Below, in pieces: positions 1-6,858 of a stretch of 11,832 nt of DNA; the first letter of the stretch is position 1; every line of letters starts with the position of its first letter. A model generated the notes under the pieces. The model searched no databases, had not been told where the DNA came from, and saw only the letters and a list, made by a program, of their open reading frames with translations. The position numbers were made by a program, and so were the translations under genes. The DNA comes from Acidobacteriota bacterium (GTDB lineage Bacteria > Acidobacteriota > Blastocatellia > Pyrinomonadales > Pyrinomonadaceae): contig JADYZI010000024.1 in assembly GCA_020853255.1 (NCBI GenBank), positions 1 through 11,832 on the forward strand, in the 5' to 3' direction.

Positions 1-443
1 ATAACGAAAAGGCAAAGCACCACGGCGAGGAAGAATTGGACCCGCTCGAATTTAACGATCTGCTGAAAGAGCGCGCAAAGATCGTCGAGATGGACCCGCA
101 GTTTTTCAAGCGGTCGGTCAACGAAGGCTTTTCGGGCGGCGAGAAAAAGCGGAACGAGATCTTGCAGATGGCTGTGCTTGAACCAAAGCTTGCTATCCTG
201 GACGAGACTGATTCGGGGCTCGATATCGACGCACTTCGCATCGTCGCCGAGGGCGTCAATAAACTGCGTTCGGCCGACAACGCGATCATTTTGGTGACGC
301 ATTATCAGCGGCTTTTGAATTTCATTGTGCCGGATATGGTCCACGTTCTTGCCAACGGAAAGATCGTCAAGGAAGGCGGCAAGGAATTGGCGTTGGAGCT
401 CGAAGAAAAAGGTTACGATTGGGTAAAAGCTGCGGGAAAGTAG
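1..443 (+). CDS. sufC: SufC, Fe-S assembly ATPase (5' end outside window)
   Basis: SufC is the cytoplasmic ABC-type ATPase of the SufBCD scaffold; its ATP hydrolysis drives the conformational change that lets SufB/SufD build and release Fe-S clusters. The frame is open from base 3 to the TAG at 441-443 (146 codons), so about 100 N-terminal residues, including Walker A, lie off the window; a TTG at 36 is not the real start. Visible are the ABC signature FSGGEKKR, where EKKR is typical of SufC, the Walker B/D-loop stretch [12 protein letters not shown], and the H-loop VTHYQRLL. The C-terminus ([14 protein letters not shown], then a Glu-rich tail ending near KGYDW) also matches SufC closely. SufD and SufS are encoded downstream on the same strand, which supports the assignment; sufB would be expected just upstream. 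Confidence 0.97.
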   Translation, partial: NEKAKHHGEEELDPLEFNDLLKERAKIVEMDPQFFKRSVNEGFSGGEKKRNEILQMAVLEPKLAILDETDSGLDIDALRIVAEGVNKLRSADNAIILVTHYQRLLNFIVPDMVHVLANGKIVKEGGKELALELEEKGYDWVKAAGK

Positions 444-453
444 GTGAAGGCTG

Positions 454-807
454 ATGGGGAAACTCTCGCTCGAAGAACATATCGAAGCCGAGATCGCACG
501 GGCGGCTGAACTAAGCAAAGCGGGCGACGACGAGGCCGCGTTCCGACACCTTGAACGTGCGCACGTTCTGGGCCAGGCAAGCACCTATCATCACACGCGT
601 GTCCATGTGCTGATGCTCAAACACGGGATCAAAACCCGTGACATTCGTGAAACGGCCGGGCAAGTTTTGCGCGTTGCCGGTGCCGCGACCAAAACGCCGC
701 TTGGCATTTATCCAAAAGGCAACACTGGTGGAGCAAATGTCAGCCCGATAAAGCCGATGCCCGTGCCGGATGATCTGGCTGAGATACTTCGCGAGGCTGG
801 GAGATAG
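454..807 (+). CDS. DUF3703 family protein
   Basis: This small soluble protein of 117 residues has no signal peptide or membrane segment. I recognise it as DUF3703 by the stretch LERAHVLGQASTYHHTRVH (about residues 33-51), followed by ATKTPLGIYPKGNTGG and the end motif KPMPVPDDL. The N-terminal half is helical and tetratricopeptide-like in look (AAELSKAGDDEAAFRHLERAH). The family's biochemical role is unknown to me. The ATG at 454 comes 10 bases after the sufC stop, with a purine-rich AGGTGAAGG just before it, so it is probably co-transcribed with sufC. The next gene begins 6 bases after its stop. Nothing in the protein suggests Fe-S work (no Cys cluster), so its place inside the SUF run may be historical and not functional. 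Confidence 0.85.
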   Translation: MGKLSLEEHIEAEIARAAELSKAGDDEAAFRHLERAHVLGQASTYHHTRVHVLMLKHGIKTRDIRETAGQVLRVAGAATKTPLGIYPKGNTGGANVSPIKPMPVPDDLAEILREAGR

Positions 808-813
808 ACGGAA

Positions 814-2937
814 TTGGCCGAAATCAAAACCGAAAAGAACGGACTTCAATTTCCCGCGATCGCGATAGTGGTGTGGGCGGCTGTTCTGATCATCGCTTTT
901 CTGGCGAATCGCGGTGCGGATATTGGCCAGATCGGAAGGCTCTTTGAAAATCTTGGCGGCGGGCCGTTGGGCGGAAGCGGAGTTGTCGATAGTTTTGTCG
1001 GAGTCGTTGTATCGCTTTTGATCGCGGCGGCTTGGTTTGGTGTCGGCAATTTTGTTCTTACTTTTATTAAGACCGAGCGGAGCGGAGAGCATTCGCATGT
1101 GCTTGAACTGGCGATGAAAACGGCTGTCGGCGCGGCTGTCTGGTCGGTGGTGTGGTTCTTTCTGGGAATTGCCGGAGCGTATTCGAGGACCACGGCGGCG
1201 GTTGCGTTGATCATTGGGCTTGCCTTTGCAGGTTTGGCATTTCGGCGTGTTAAAGAAGCAAAGGCGGAAAGCAGCGTGCCGGAGCGGGCGGCGGTTTTTG
1301 ACAAGATAGTTCTCGTTTTGATCGCGGTGCCGGTCGTTTTGTCCTTCATCGCTGCGCTTGCTCCGCCGACGGCGAAAGACACGCTGCTTTATCATTTCTC
1401 TGTACCTAAAGCGTTCATCGCGCAAGGCGGCAGTGCATTTATCGAAGGCAACATCGCCAGCTATCTTGCTCTCGGGAACGAGATGCACGTCGTTTGGGCG
1501 ATGCTCCTCGGCGGATTCGTAAACGCTCGGGCGGCCGAGGCTGCTGCCGGTGCGGCAATGTGGATGTTCTTTCCGCTTTTGCTCGCGGCGGTTTTCGGCT
1601 GGGCACGAGAGATCGGCGTTTCGCGGCGTTGGTCGCTGATCGCGGTGCTGATGGTCGCGTCGGTACCGACGGCGTACCACGTTGCGGCAAGCGCTTATAT
1701 CGACGTTGCGCTGGCGTTATATGTAACACTCGCGGTCGTTGGATTGTCTCGCTGGTGGCGGACGCTTGAGAATGGTTGGCTGGTATTGATCGCGATATTT
1801 CTTGGCGCGGCGTTGTCAGCAAAACTGACGTCGCTGGTCGTGATCGCTGCGTTCGGTTTGATCATCTTGCTGCGGGTTCGAAAGGCGAAAGAAACCGAGC
1901 CGAGTGCTGTTGGAAAAATATTAGTGAGTGGTTTTGCCGCGTTGGTGCTGGCTGGTGTGATCGCTTCGCCGTGGTTTCTGCGGACGTGGGCCGAGACGGG
2001 CAGTCCCGTTTTTCCGTTCTATATGAGCATCTGGCCGGGCGAGGCTCCGGGGTGGGATAAGGAACGGTCAAATCTGTTTCAAGCGATGAATTCGCAATAC
2101 GGGCGCGTGACCGGCTCAGCCGCGGACCAGTTGCTGGCACCGTGGAATGTATCGGTAAAGGCACAGCCGGAGGAAGCGAGGTTTTTCGACGGCGTTCTTG
2201 GCGTTGCATTTCTGATCGGGCTGCCGCTTTTGATCTTTGCTCTTTGGAAATTTGATCTACCGGTCGAGGTTCGCATCGGCGCCGGTGTCGCTGCGATCGT
2301 GTTTTTGTTCTGGCTCTTTTCGAGCATGCAGCTTCGATATCTGCTGCCGATCTTGCCGCTCATTGCGGTCGGCATCGCGGCGTCGGTCAAGCAAATTGCC
2401 GAGCGGAAAAGTGCGCTTTATATGGCGGCGAAATATTCGATAAGCATTGCGGCCGTTTGCGGAATATTGACCGCGTTCGCGTGGTTCCTGCAGAAGGCAC
2501 CGCTTCGCGTCGTGCTTGGCGGCGAGACGCGTGACCAATATTTGACGCGGAATTTGGACTACTACCCGTTCTATCAAGCGCTCAACACAACGACGGCAAA
2601 GGACGCTCGCGTTTGGCTTATAAATATGCGGCGGGACACTTACGACCTCGACAGGCCGGTCGTGTCGGACTATCTGTTCGAGGATTGGACATTGCGGCAG
2701 ATGCTTTGGGAATCGCGCAGCGTGCAGGAACTGAAAGCAAAAGCGGCGGCGATGAATGTGCAGTATATGCTGACGCGGTACGATTTTTTGTTCGACTACG
2801 ACCGCTCAACTTTGGTTGACGACACAAAGCCGCGGGCCGAGAACGATGCGAAATTGAAGATAGCGAAAGAGTTTATTTTGGACAAGGCAAATACTGTCCA
2901 TGCGGACGGGAGGTTTAGTTTGGTGAAGTTGTTTTAG
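814..2937 (+). CDS. Polytopic membrane protein, GT39/PMT-like glycosyltransferase
   Basis: A 707-residue integral membrane protein with roughly a dozen hydrophobic segments, the first at about residues 13-31 and the last near 535-557, followed by a hydrophilic C-terminal domain of about 150 residues. The architecture, and two acidic motifs after membrane segments, PPTAKDTLLYHFSVPK (D189, H194) and ASAYIDVALALY (D297), resemble lipid-phosphate-sugar-dependent glycosyltransferases of the GT39/PMT_2/ArnT type, which use a loop aspartate for catalysis outside the membrane. The acceptor cannot be inferred. Start: TTG at 814, 6 bases after the previous stop; there is no good upstream ATG, and the first membrane segment starts soon after. 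It is probably read with sufC and the DUF3703 gene. The family call rests on topology and motif style, so another multi-span family is possible. Confidence 0.7.
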   Translation: MAEIKTEKNGLQFPAIAIVVWAAVLIIAFLANRGADIGQIGRLFENLGGGPLGGSGVVDSFVGVVVSLLIAAAWFGVGNFVLTFIKTERSGEHSHVLELAMKTAVGAAVWSVVWFFLGIAGAYSRTTAAVALIIGLAFAGLAFRRVKEAKAESSVPERAAVFDKIVLVLIAVPVVLSFIAALAPPTAKDTLLYHFSVPKAFIAQGGSAFIEGNIASYLALGNEMHVVWAMLLGGFVNARAAEAAAGAAMWMFFPLLLAAVFGWAREIGVSRRWSLIAVLMVASVPTAYHVAASAYIDVALALYVTLAVVGLSRWWRTLENGWLVLIAIFLGAALSAKLTSLVVIAAFGLIILLRVRKAKETEPSAVGKILVSGFAALVLAGVIASPWFLRTWAETGSPVFPFYMSIWPGEAPGWDKERSNLFQAMNSQYGRVTGSAADQLLAPWNVSVKAQPEEARFFDGVLGVAFLIGLPLLIFALWKFDLPVEVRIGAGVAAIVFLFWLFSSMQLRYLLPILPLIAVGIAASVKQIAERKSALYMAAKYSISIAAVCGILTAFAWFLQKAPLRVVLGGETRDQYLTRNLDYYPFYQALNTTTAKDARVWLINMRRDTYDLDRPVVSDYLFEDWTLRQMLWESRSVQELKAKAAAMNVQYMLTRYDFLFDYDRSTLVDDTKPRAENDAKLKIAKEFILDKANTVHADGRFSLVKLF

Positions 2938-2951
2938 GAGAGGTAGTTTTC

Positions 2952-2978
2952 ACCACAGAGGACACAGAGGGCACGGAG
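2952..2978 (+). repeat. Repeat copy 1: three 9-nt NNCACAGAG units, sufD leader
   Basis: The sequence reads ACCACAGAG, GACACAGAG, GGCACGGAG: three tandem 9-nt units with one mismatch in the core of the last. It lies in the gap between the membrane glycosyltransferase gene and sufD, about 50 bases before the sufD ATG. Copies 2 (4181-4205, same orientation) and 3 (4585-4611, opposite orientation) have the same three-unit design. This kind of CACAGAG repeat is commonly seen near GxxExxY genes in several phyla; its function is not known to me. Confidence 0.85.
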
Positions 2979-3029
2979 AAAGTTTGATCGAGCTTGAGAG
3001 ATCGTGAATATTTTAAGGTAATTAGCAGA

Positions 3030-4181
3030 ATGGTTTCATCTATTGCAGTAAAGAAAACGCAGTTTGCGGATGAGTTTAAGAAGTTGATCGAGGCAGAGAA
3101 CGATCAGGCGTTGCGGACGCTTCGCGAGCGGGCATATGAGTATTTTGCCGAGAACGGTTTTCCGACGCCGAGGCTCGAAGACTGGAAATACACGAACGTT
3201 GCCGAGATCGGGAAGCAGGAATGGAAGGCCGGAAGGTTCGGGTTTGAAATGCCGACGCTGGAAAATGACGCTCGCGAAATTCTCGGTCGGTTTGCGTTCG
3301 ACAGGAACGGATTCACGGCTCTGAATCTTGCTTTTGCGGAAGTTGCGTTCGTTCGCATACCAAAGGATACCTTCGTTGAGGAACCGATCGAATTTTCGTT
3401 TGCGGTACCGGATGGAACGGCGGAGTTCCCTCATGTGATCGTCATAGCCGAAGCAGGCAGCAAAGCGACGCTTGTCGGCGTTTATGGTTCGTCTGCGAGA
3501 TCGTTCACGAATACTGCGGTGCAAATAATTGTCGAGGACAACGCTAATTTGACGCATTATCGCGTGCAAAAAGAATCGCCTGAAGCTTTCCATTACGGTG
3601 TGACCGAGGTGTCGCTTGGACGCGGAAGCTCCTATAACTCGACGAATATCAACATCGGCGGTGCGATATCGCGGCACGATATTGATCTGAAATTTACCGC
3701 CGAGGGCGGCGAGGCTTGGGTTGACGGTTTGTATATGTTGTCAGGCGAACAGCATGCGGACACTCATTCGATAATTGATCATCTTGTGCCGAACTGCACC
3801 TCGCATCAAAACTACAAAGGCGTTTTGAATGATCGTTCGCGTGGCGTTTTTAACGGCAAGGTCTTTGTTCGCGAAAACGCACACGGCACCGACGCCCAGC
3901 AGTCGAACAAGAATCTGCTCCTATCAAACGACGCCCGCGTCGATACAAAACCGCAGTTAGAGATATTTAACGATGACGTAAAATGCTCGCACGGCGCGAC
4001 CGTCGGACAGCTCGAAGATGAGGAATTGTTCTATCTGCTTACACGCGGATTGCCCGAGTCGCTCGCACGAAATCTGCTGACATACGGATTTGCCGAAGAG
4101 ATAATAAACAAGATCGGCATTGAGTCAATCAAGGCCGAACTGGATGCTGCGGTGTTGAATAGGTTGAATGCGGAGATTTAA
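3030..4181 (+). CDS. sufD: SufD, Fe-S assembly scaffold subunit
   Basis: SufD pairs with SufB and SufC in the cytoplasmic SufBC2D complex and is needed for iron entry and cluster assembly. The protein is 383 residues from the ATG at 3030, which has AAGG at 3015-3018 upstream; an in-frame TTG at 2994 would add 12 unconserved residues. The N-terminal helical part carries [12 protein letters not shown] (a SufD/SufB hallmark), the middle is the beta-helix core, and the C-terminus has [34 protein letters not shown] and [13 protein letters not shown]319 and H321 in the last motif match the Cys/His pair of E. coli SufD (C358/H360, from memory) at the SufB-SufD interface. The protein appears complete. 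Its stop codon TAA (4179-4181) shares its final base with repeat copy 2. Confidence 0.96.
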   Translation: MVSSIAVKKTQFADEFKKLIEAENDQALRTLRERAYEYFAENGFPTPRLEDWKYTNVAEIGKQEWKAGRFGFEMPTLENDAREILGRFAFDRNGFTALNLAFAEVAFVRIPKDTFVEEPIEFSFAVPDGTAEFPHVIVIAEAGSKATLVGVYGSSARSFTNTAVQIIVEDNANLTHYRVQKESPEAFHYGVTEVSLGRGSSYNSTNINIGGAISRHDIDLKFTAEGGEAWVDGLYMLSGEQHADTHSIIDHLVPNCTSHQNYKGVLNDRSRGVFNGKVFVRENAHGTDAQQSNKNLLLSNDARVDTKPQLEIFNDDVKCSHGATVGQLEDEELFYLLTRGLPESLARNLLTYGFAEEIINKIGIESIKAELDAAVLNRLNAEI

Positions 4182-4205
4182 CCACAGAGAACACAGAGCA
4201 CAGAG
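4181..4205 (+). repeat. Repeat copy 2, left flank of GxxExxY gene
   Basis: It reads ACCACAGAG, AACACAGAG, CACAGAG: the same three-unit pattern as copy 1, with the last unit short by two bases. Its first base is the last base of the sufD stop codon. It forms a near-perfect inverted repeat with copy 3 (4585-4611) across the GxxExxY gene. In the GxxExxY reading frame it is open and encodes NHREHRAQR, a translation often seen at the N-terminus of over-extended GxxExxY gene models. Confidence 0.9.
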
Positions 4206-4212
4206 ATATTTA

Positions 4213-4583
4213 ATGGAGTTGAATGAGATTACCCAGACGATTATCGGTTGTGCCATACGCGTTCACAAGGAGCTAGGGCCTGGATTACTTGAGAGCACTT
4301 ACGAGGTCTGTCTTGTTCATGAATTATCCGAGTCCGGGCTAACTGTCAGGTCACAGGTGGCTTTACCGGTCGTATATGACGGGATAACGCTGGATGCTGG
4401 TACAGGATAGATCTGCTTGTAGAGGAACTGGTGATCGTGGAGCTTAAGGCGGTCGAAGCGATACATCCGATCCATGAGGCCCAGGTGATTTCCTACTTGA
4501 AGTTGAGCGGAATGAAAATCGGGCTATTGATAAATTTCAATGTGAAGATGCTCGCGAACGGAATCAAAAGATTAGCAAACTAA
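4213..4583 (+). pseudogene. GxxExxY protein, PD-(D/E)XK-like, frameshifted
   Basis: The first part, from the ATG at 4213, reads [20 protein letters not shown] and then [10 protein letters not shown], containing the family's naming motif G-LL-E-ST-Y; it hits a stop at 4408-4410. Shifting frame at about 4401 restores the rest of the family: [18 protein letters not shown], then HEAQVISYLKLSG and KIGLLINFN, to the TAA at 4581-4583. Loss of one T in GGT-TAC (now GGTAC, 4399-4403) explains the break; the repaired product would be about 123 residues, normal for the family. The D-(x)n-E-L-K pattern fits the PD-(D/E)XK nuclease fold (PDDEXK_3), but no activity is established to my knowledge. The open frame also runs back through repeat copy 2 to a TTG at 4168; the ATG is preferred. 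The frameshift could be a real mutation or an assembly error. Confidence 0.88.
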
Positions 4584-4584
4584 A

Positions 4585-4611
4585 CTCTGTGCTCTCTGTG
4601 TGCTCTGTGGT
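4585..4611 (-). repeat. Repeat copy 3, right flank of GxxExxY gene
   Basis: On the minus strand it reads ACCACAGAG, CACACAGAG, AGCACAGAG, three full 9-nt units in inverted orientation relative to copies 1 and 2. It starts 2 bases after the restored GxxExxY stop and ends 7 bases before the preferred sufS ATG, so it forms the immediate 5' untranslated or ribosome-binding region of sufS if transcription comes from upstream. Confidence 0.9.
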
Positions 4612-4618
4612 GAAAAAA

Positions 4619-5860
4619 ATGAAAGCAGTACAAGAAATGACAAATTGGGACGTTGAAAAAGTAAGAAAGGATTTTCCGGTATTGTCACAAGAGGTGAACG
4701 GGAAGCCGCTGGTTTATTTGGACAATGCGGCTTCATCGCAGGTGCCGCAGGTGGTTATCGACCGCGGGTCGAAGTATCTGGCCGAAGAGCATTCGAATAT
4801 CCATCGCGGCGTGCACTATCTGTCGCAGCACGCGACGACGGCTTATGAAGCGGCGCGTGAGAAAGTGAAACGGTTCATCAACGCACCGGATGTGAACTGC
4901 TGCATCTTTGTTCGCGGAACAAGCGAGGCCATCAATTTGGTCGCGAATTCTTACGGGAAAGGCTTTATCAGCGAAGGCGACGAGATCGTTATCTCGCAGA
5001 TGGAGCATCATTCGAATATCGTTCCGTGGCAGGTTGTCGCCGAAGAGCGTAACGCGAAGATACGCGTGATACCGATGAACGAGCGCGGCGAGATTGTTAT
5101 CGAAGAGTACGACAAGCTTTTGAACGAGAGGACGAAGGTCGTTGCCATCGGGCATGTCTCGAACGCGTTGGGCACAGTAAATCCGATCAAGGAAATGATC
5201 GCAACGGCGCATAAATTCGGCATTCCGGTGTGTGTTGACGGAGCGCAGAGCGTGCCGCATTTCCCTGTTGATGTGCAGGACCTTGATGCTGATTTCTTTG
5301 CGTTCTCGGGCCACAAGATGTTCGGCCCGACGGGCAGTGGCGTGCTTTACGGCAAACGCGAATGGCTGGACAAAATGCCGCCGTATCAAACCGGCGGCAG
5401 CCAGATCCGCACGGTGAGTTTCGAGAGAACGACCTACGCTCCGCTGCCCGCAAAGTTCGAAGCAGGAACGCCCGCGATCGCTGCCGGAATTGGTTTGGGT
5501 GCTGCGATCGATTATCTTAACTCGATCGATTTCAAAGCCGCCGCCGCGTACGAACATGAATTACTCGAATACGCCACGCAGCGTCTGGCCGACATTCCCG
5601 GCGTCCGCATCATCGGCACCGCCGCCGAGAAAGCGAGCGTCCTGTCATTCGAGATCGAGAACGTCCACCCGCATGATATCGGCACGATACTAGATCAACA
5701 AGGCATCGCCATCCGCGCCGGCCACCACTGCGCACAACCTGTAATGCAATTCTTCAACGTCCCCGCAACCGCACGTGCGAGTTTTGCGTTTTATAATACG
5801 CGTGAAGAGGTCGATAAACTGGCGGATGCGGTGCAGAAGGTGATCGAGGTGTTTGCTTGA
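4619..5860 (+). CDS. sufS: SufS, group II cysteine desulfurase
   Basis: This PLP enzyme takes sulfur from L-cysteine as a persulfide and passes it to SufU (encoded at 9315) for SufBCD. From the ATG at 4619 the product is 413 residues, usual for SufS; an ATG at 4637 is the alternative, and neither has a strong ribosome-binding site because repeat copy 3 occupies the leader. Features: YLDNAASSQVP near the N-terminus, SQMEHHSNIVPWQ (the His that stacks on PLP), DGAQSVPH, the PLP lysine in FSGHKMFGPTG (K233), and the catalytic cysteine in RAGHHCAQPVM (C371). The group II-type RAGHHCAQP loop separates it from IscS/NifS. The gene is intact, but its last 38 codons plus stop are repeated in diverged form at 6723-6839. 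Confidence 0.96.
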   Translation: MKAVQEMTNWDVEKVRKDFPVLSQEVNGKPLVYLDNAASSQVPQVVIDRGSKYLAEEHSNIHRGVHYLSQHATTAYEAAREKVKRFINAPDVNCCIFVRGTSEAINLVANSYGKGFISEGDEIVISQMEHHSNIVPWQVVAEERNAKIRVIPMNERGEIVIEEYDKLLNERTKVVAIGHVSNALGTVNPIKEMIATAHKFGIPVCVDGAQSVPHFPVDVQDLDADFFAFSGHKMFGPTGSGVLYGKREWLDKMPPYQTGGSQIRTVSFERTTYAPLPAKFEAGTPAIAAGIGLGAAIDYLNSIDFKAAAAYEHELLEYATQRLADIPGVRIIGTAAEKASVLSFEIENVHPHDIGTILDQQGIAIRAGHHCAQPVMQFFNVPATARASFAFYNTREEVDKLADAVQKVIEVFA

Positions 5861-5917
5861 GGCGTGTTCGCAGGAAGATTGCAGTTTTAGTGGCCGGCCT
5901 GCTCGCAGCCCCTATGT

Positions 5918-5923
5918 TAGAAT
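5918..5923 (+). promoter_or_regulatory. Possible -10 element for toxin-antitoxin pair
   Basis: TAGAAT differs from TATAAT at one position and sits 18 bases before the antitoxin ATG, with GAGGG (5931-5935) between as a ribosome-binding site. I see no good -35 hexamer at 16-18 bases upstream, so this is a weak call; it suggests that the pair has its own promoter after sufS. Confidence 0.3.
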
Positions 5924-5941
5924 GCAGCCAGAGGGTAGATT

Positions 5942-6154
5942 ATGGTCAATGCTGAGACAATTACTGAAAAGGTGCGAATGCTGCCGGTATCATCTCAAAT
6001 GGAAGTATTCGAACTTGTCGAAGGGCTTTTGAAACAGTCGGCAAAACTCAGTGCTGCCGAAAAGGCCGCAGCCTGGAAAGCTTGGGCAGATAGTCATCGC
6101 GATAGTCGAGTTGTCGTGGATGACAGCCGCAATGCGATCTATGAGAACGATTGA
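5942..6154 (+). CDS. VapB-like antitoxin of PIN toxin pair
   Basis: A 70-residue acidic protein directly before a PIN-domain toxin gene, with the usual antitoxin-toxin spacing: stop at 6152-6154, toxin ATG at 6157. The N-terminal half (TEKVRMLPVSSQMEVFELVEGLL) resembles DUF2281/VapB-type DNA-binding or dimerisation segments. The C-terminal tail (AWKAWADSHRDSR, VVVDDSRNAIYEND) is the type that wraps into the toxin's active site; DDSR-x-x-IYE is a tail I associate with antitoxins of this PIN group. GAGGG at 5931-5935 is a suitable ribosome-binding site for the ATG at 5942. It would neutralise the toxin and probably autoregulate the pair. The specific antitoxin family name is less certain than the role. 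Confidence 0.8.
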   Translation: MVNAETITEKVRMLPVSSQMEVFELVEGLLKQSAKLSAAEKAAAWKAWADSHRDSRVVVDDSRNAIYEND

Positions 6155-6156
6155 CG

Positions 6157-6606
6157 ATGGCGGATTTTCTATTGGACACAAACGTCTTGCTGCGAAGCGC
6201 CGAACCTGGCCATCCGATGCATTTGAAAGCGGTAAATGCTGTTAAGGGGCTCCTTGAAAATGGCGATAGAGTCTGTTTGGTCCCGCAAAATTTGATCGAG
6301 TTTTGGAGTGTTGCAAGCAGGCCAATAGAAAATAACGGCTTCGGTTGGAATTCCGCGAGAATTGATTCGGAAATTTCCGGCATTGAATCAGCCCTCACAG
6401 TTTTGCCTGATAGCCAGGCAATTTATCGCGAATGGAGACGATTGGTTGTTGCGCACGAAGTAGCGGGTAAACAGGTTCACGATGCCCGCATTGTTGCGGC
6501 GATGAATGTTCATGGCATTACGAACCTGTTGACTTTCAATTTGGCGGATTTCAAACGATTTGAAAGTATCAATTTGATCGACCCCGCAATGCTCTCGACT
6601 GTATAA
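6157..6606 (+). CDS. VapC-like PIN-domain toxin ribonuclease
   Basis: The product is 149 residues from the ATG at 6157, two bases after the antitoxin stop; an in-frame TTG at 6151 overlaps that stop and is less likely. The PIN acidic residues are all visible: D7 in FLLDTNVLLR, E48 in PQNLIEFWSV, D109 in KQVHDARIVAAM, and the last motif TFNLADF (N128/D131). The family cleaves RNA (in characterised members, initiator tRNA or the rRNA sarcin-ricin loop) and is Mg2+ dependent. The target here is unknown. The gene appears intact and so probably active. The pair lies between the intact sufS end and a second, fragmentary sufS end. Confidence 0.88.
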   Translation: MADFLLDTNVLLRSAEPGHPMHLKAVNAVKGLLENGDRVCLVPQNLIEFWSVASRPIENNGFGWNSARIDSEISGIESALTVLPDSQAIYREWRRLVVAHEVAGKQVHDARIVAAMNVHGITNLLTFNLADFKRFESINLIDPAMLSTV

Positions 6607-6716
6607 TATTATTCAACTGCTTCAATGTCTGTCATCCTCAATCATATGTCCAAATTAAGCGTCCTCAATCAGGAGACGATCTCGGAAATTGGTCAACTTC
6701 CACTTGGTTATCAGTA
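6607..6716. other. Non-coding spacer with 10-bp direct repeat
   Basis: No gene is seen between the toxin stop and the sufS fragment. TCCTCAATCA occurs twice (6635-6644 and 6662-6671). The sequence is richer in A+T than the flanking genes. I see no terminator hairpin or RNA gene. Confidence 0.4.
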
Positions 6717-6839
6717 TCGGTGATGCGGTTCTTCGACGTCCCCACAACCGCCCGCGCATCGTTTGCGTTTTATAATACGCGTGAGGAAGGCGATAAACTC
6801 GCCGACACCGTGCAGAAGGTAATTGAGGTGTTTGCGTAA
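6717..6839 (+). pseudogene. sufS 3'-end fragment, second copy
   Basis: Codons 6723-6836 encode 38 residues (MRFFDVPTTARASFAF, then YNTREEGDKLADTVQKVIEVFA) that match residues 376-413 of the intact SufS with 5 differences. By my hand alignment, 95 of 117 bases are identical (about 81%), and most changes are in third positions. Homology begins at about the Val codon at 6720, four residues after the catalytic Cys position, and stops at the TAA, 6837-6839. The fragment lacks the whole active site and cannot be a desulfurase. The mainly silent differences suggest that it comes from a sufS copy that evolved under selection, for example a relative's sufS brought in with the toxin-antitoxin pair, or a decayed paralog. 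Confidence 0.9.
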
Positions 6840-6858
6840 AGAGCTTGTGGTTCCAAGA

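Larger units (their letters stand above)
4181..4611. mobile_element. Candidate cassette: inverted repeats around GxxExxY gene
   Basis: The GxxExxY gene fills the interval between two inverted copies of the NNCACAGAG repeat, giving a unit of about 430 bases placed precisely between the sufD stop and the sufS start. The inverted ends, and the absence of any other sequence inside, suggest that the unit arrived as a block. There is no transposase, and I see no clear target-site duplication outside the repeats, so mobility is inference; it would need a helper or recombination between dispersed repeats. Confidence 0.45.

Noticed and set aside
511..1680. 389-codon open frame on the minus strand
   Set aside because: It lies antisense to the DUF3703 and membrane glycosyltransferase genes; its Arg/His-rich composition has no domain character and is a codon-bias shadow.
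4168..4212. Upstream TTG start for the GxxExxY gene inside sufD
   Set aside because: It would translate the repeat (NHREHRAQR) and overlap sufD; the ATG at 4213 gives the normal family N-terminus.
2952..4611. CRISPR-like array from the CACAGAG repeats
   Set aside because: There are only three copies, separated by whole genes and in mixed orientation, without regular spacers or cas genes.
4733..5557. 274-codon open frame on the minus strand
   Set aside because: It is fully antisense to sufS, whose protein is unmistakable; the composition is typical of a shadow frame.
6575..6607. TATAAT at 6602-6607 with TTGATC upstream as a promoter
   Set aside because: The spacing of about 22 bases is too long and the -35 lies inside the toxin gene; most likely chance in an A+T-rich end.
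6635..6671. 10-bp direct repeat TCCTCAATCA as a target-site duplication
   Set aside because: The copies are only 17 bases apart with no element between them; they cannot be the ends of an insertion.
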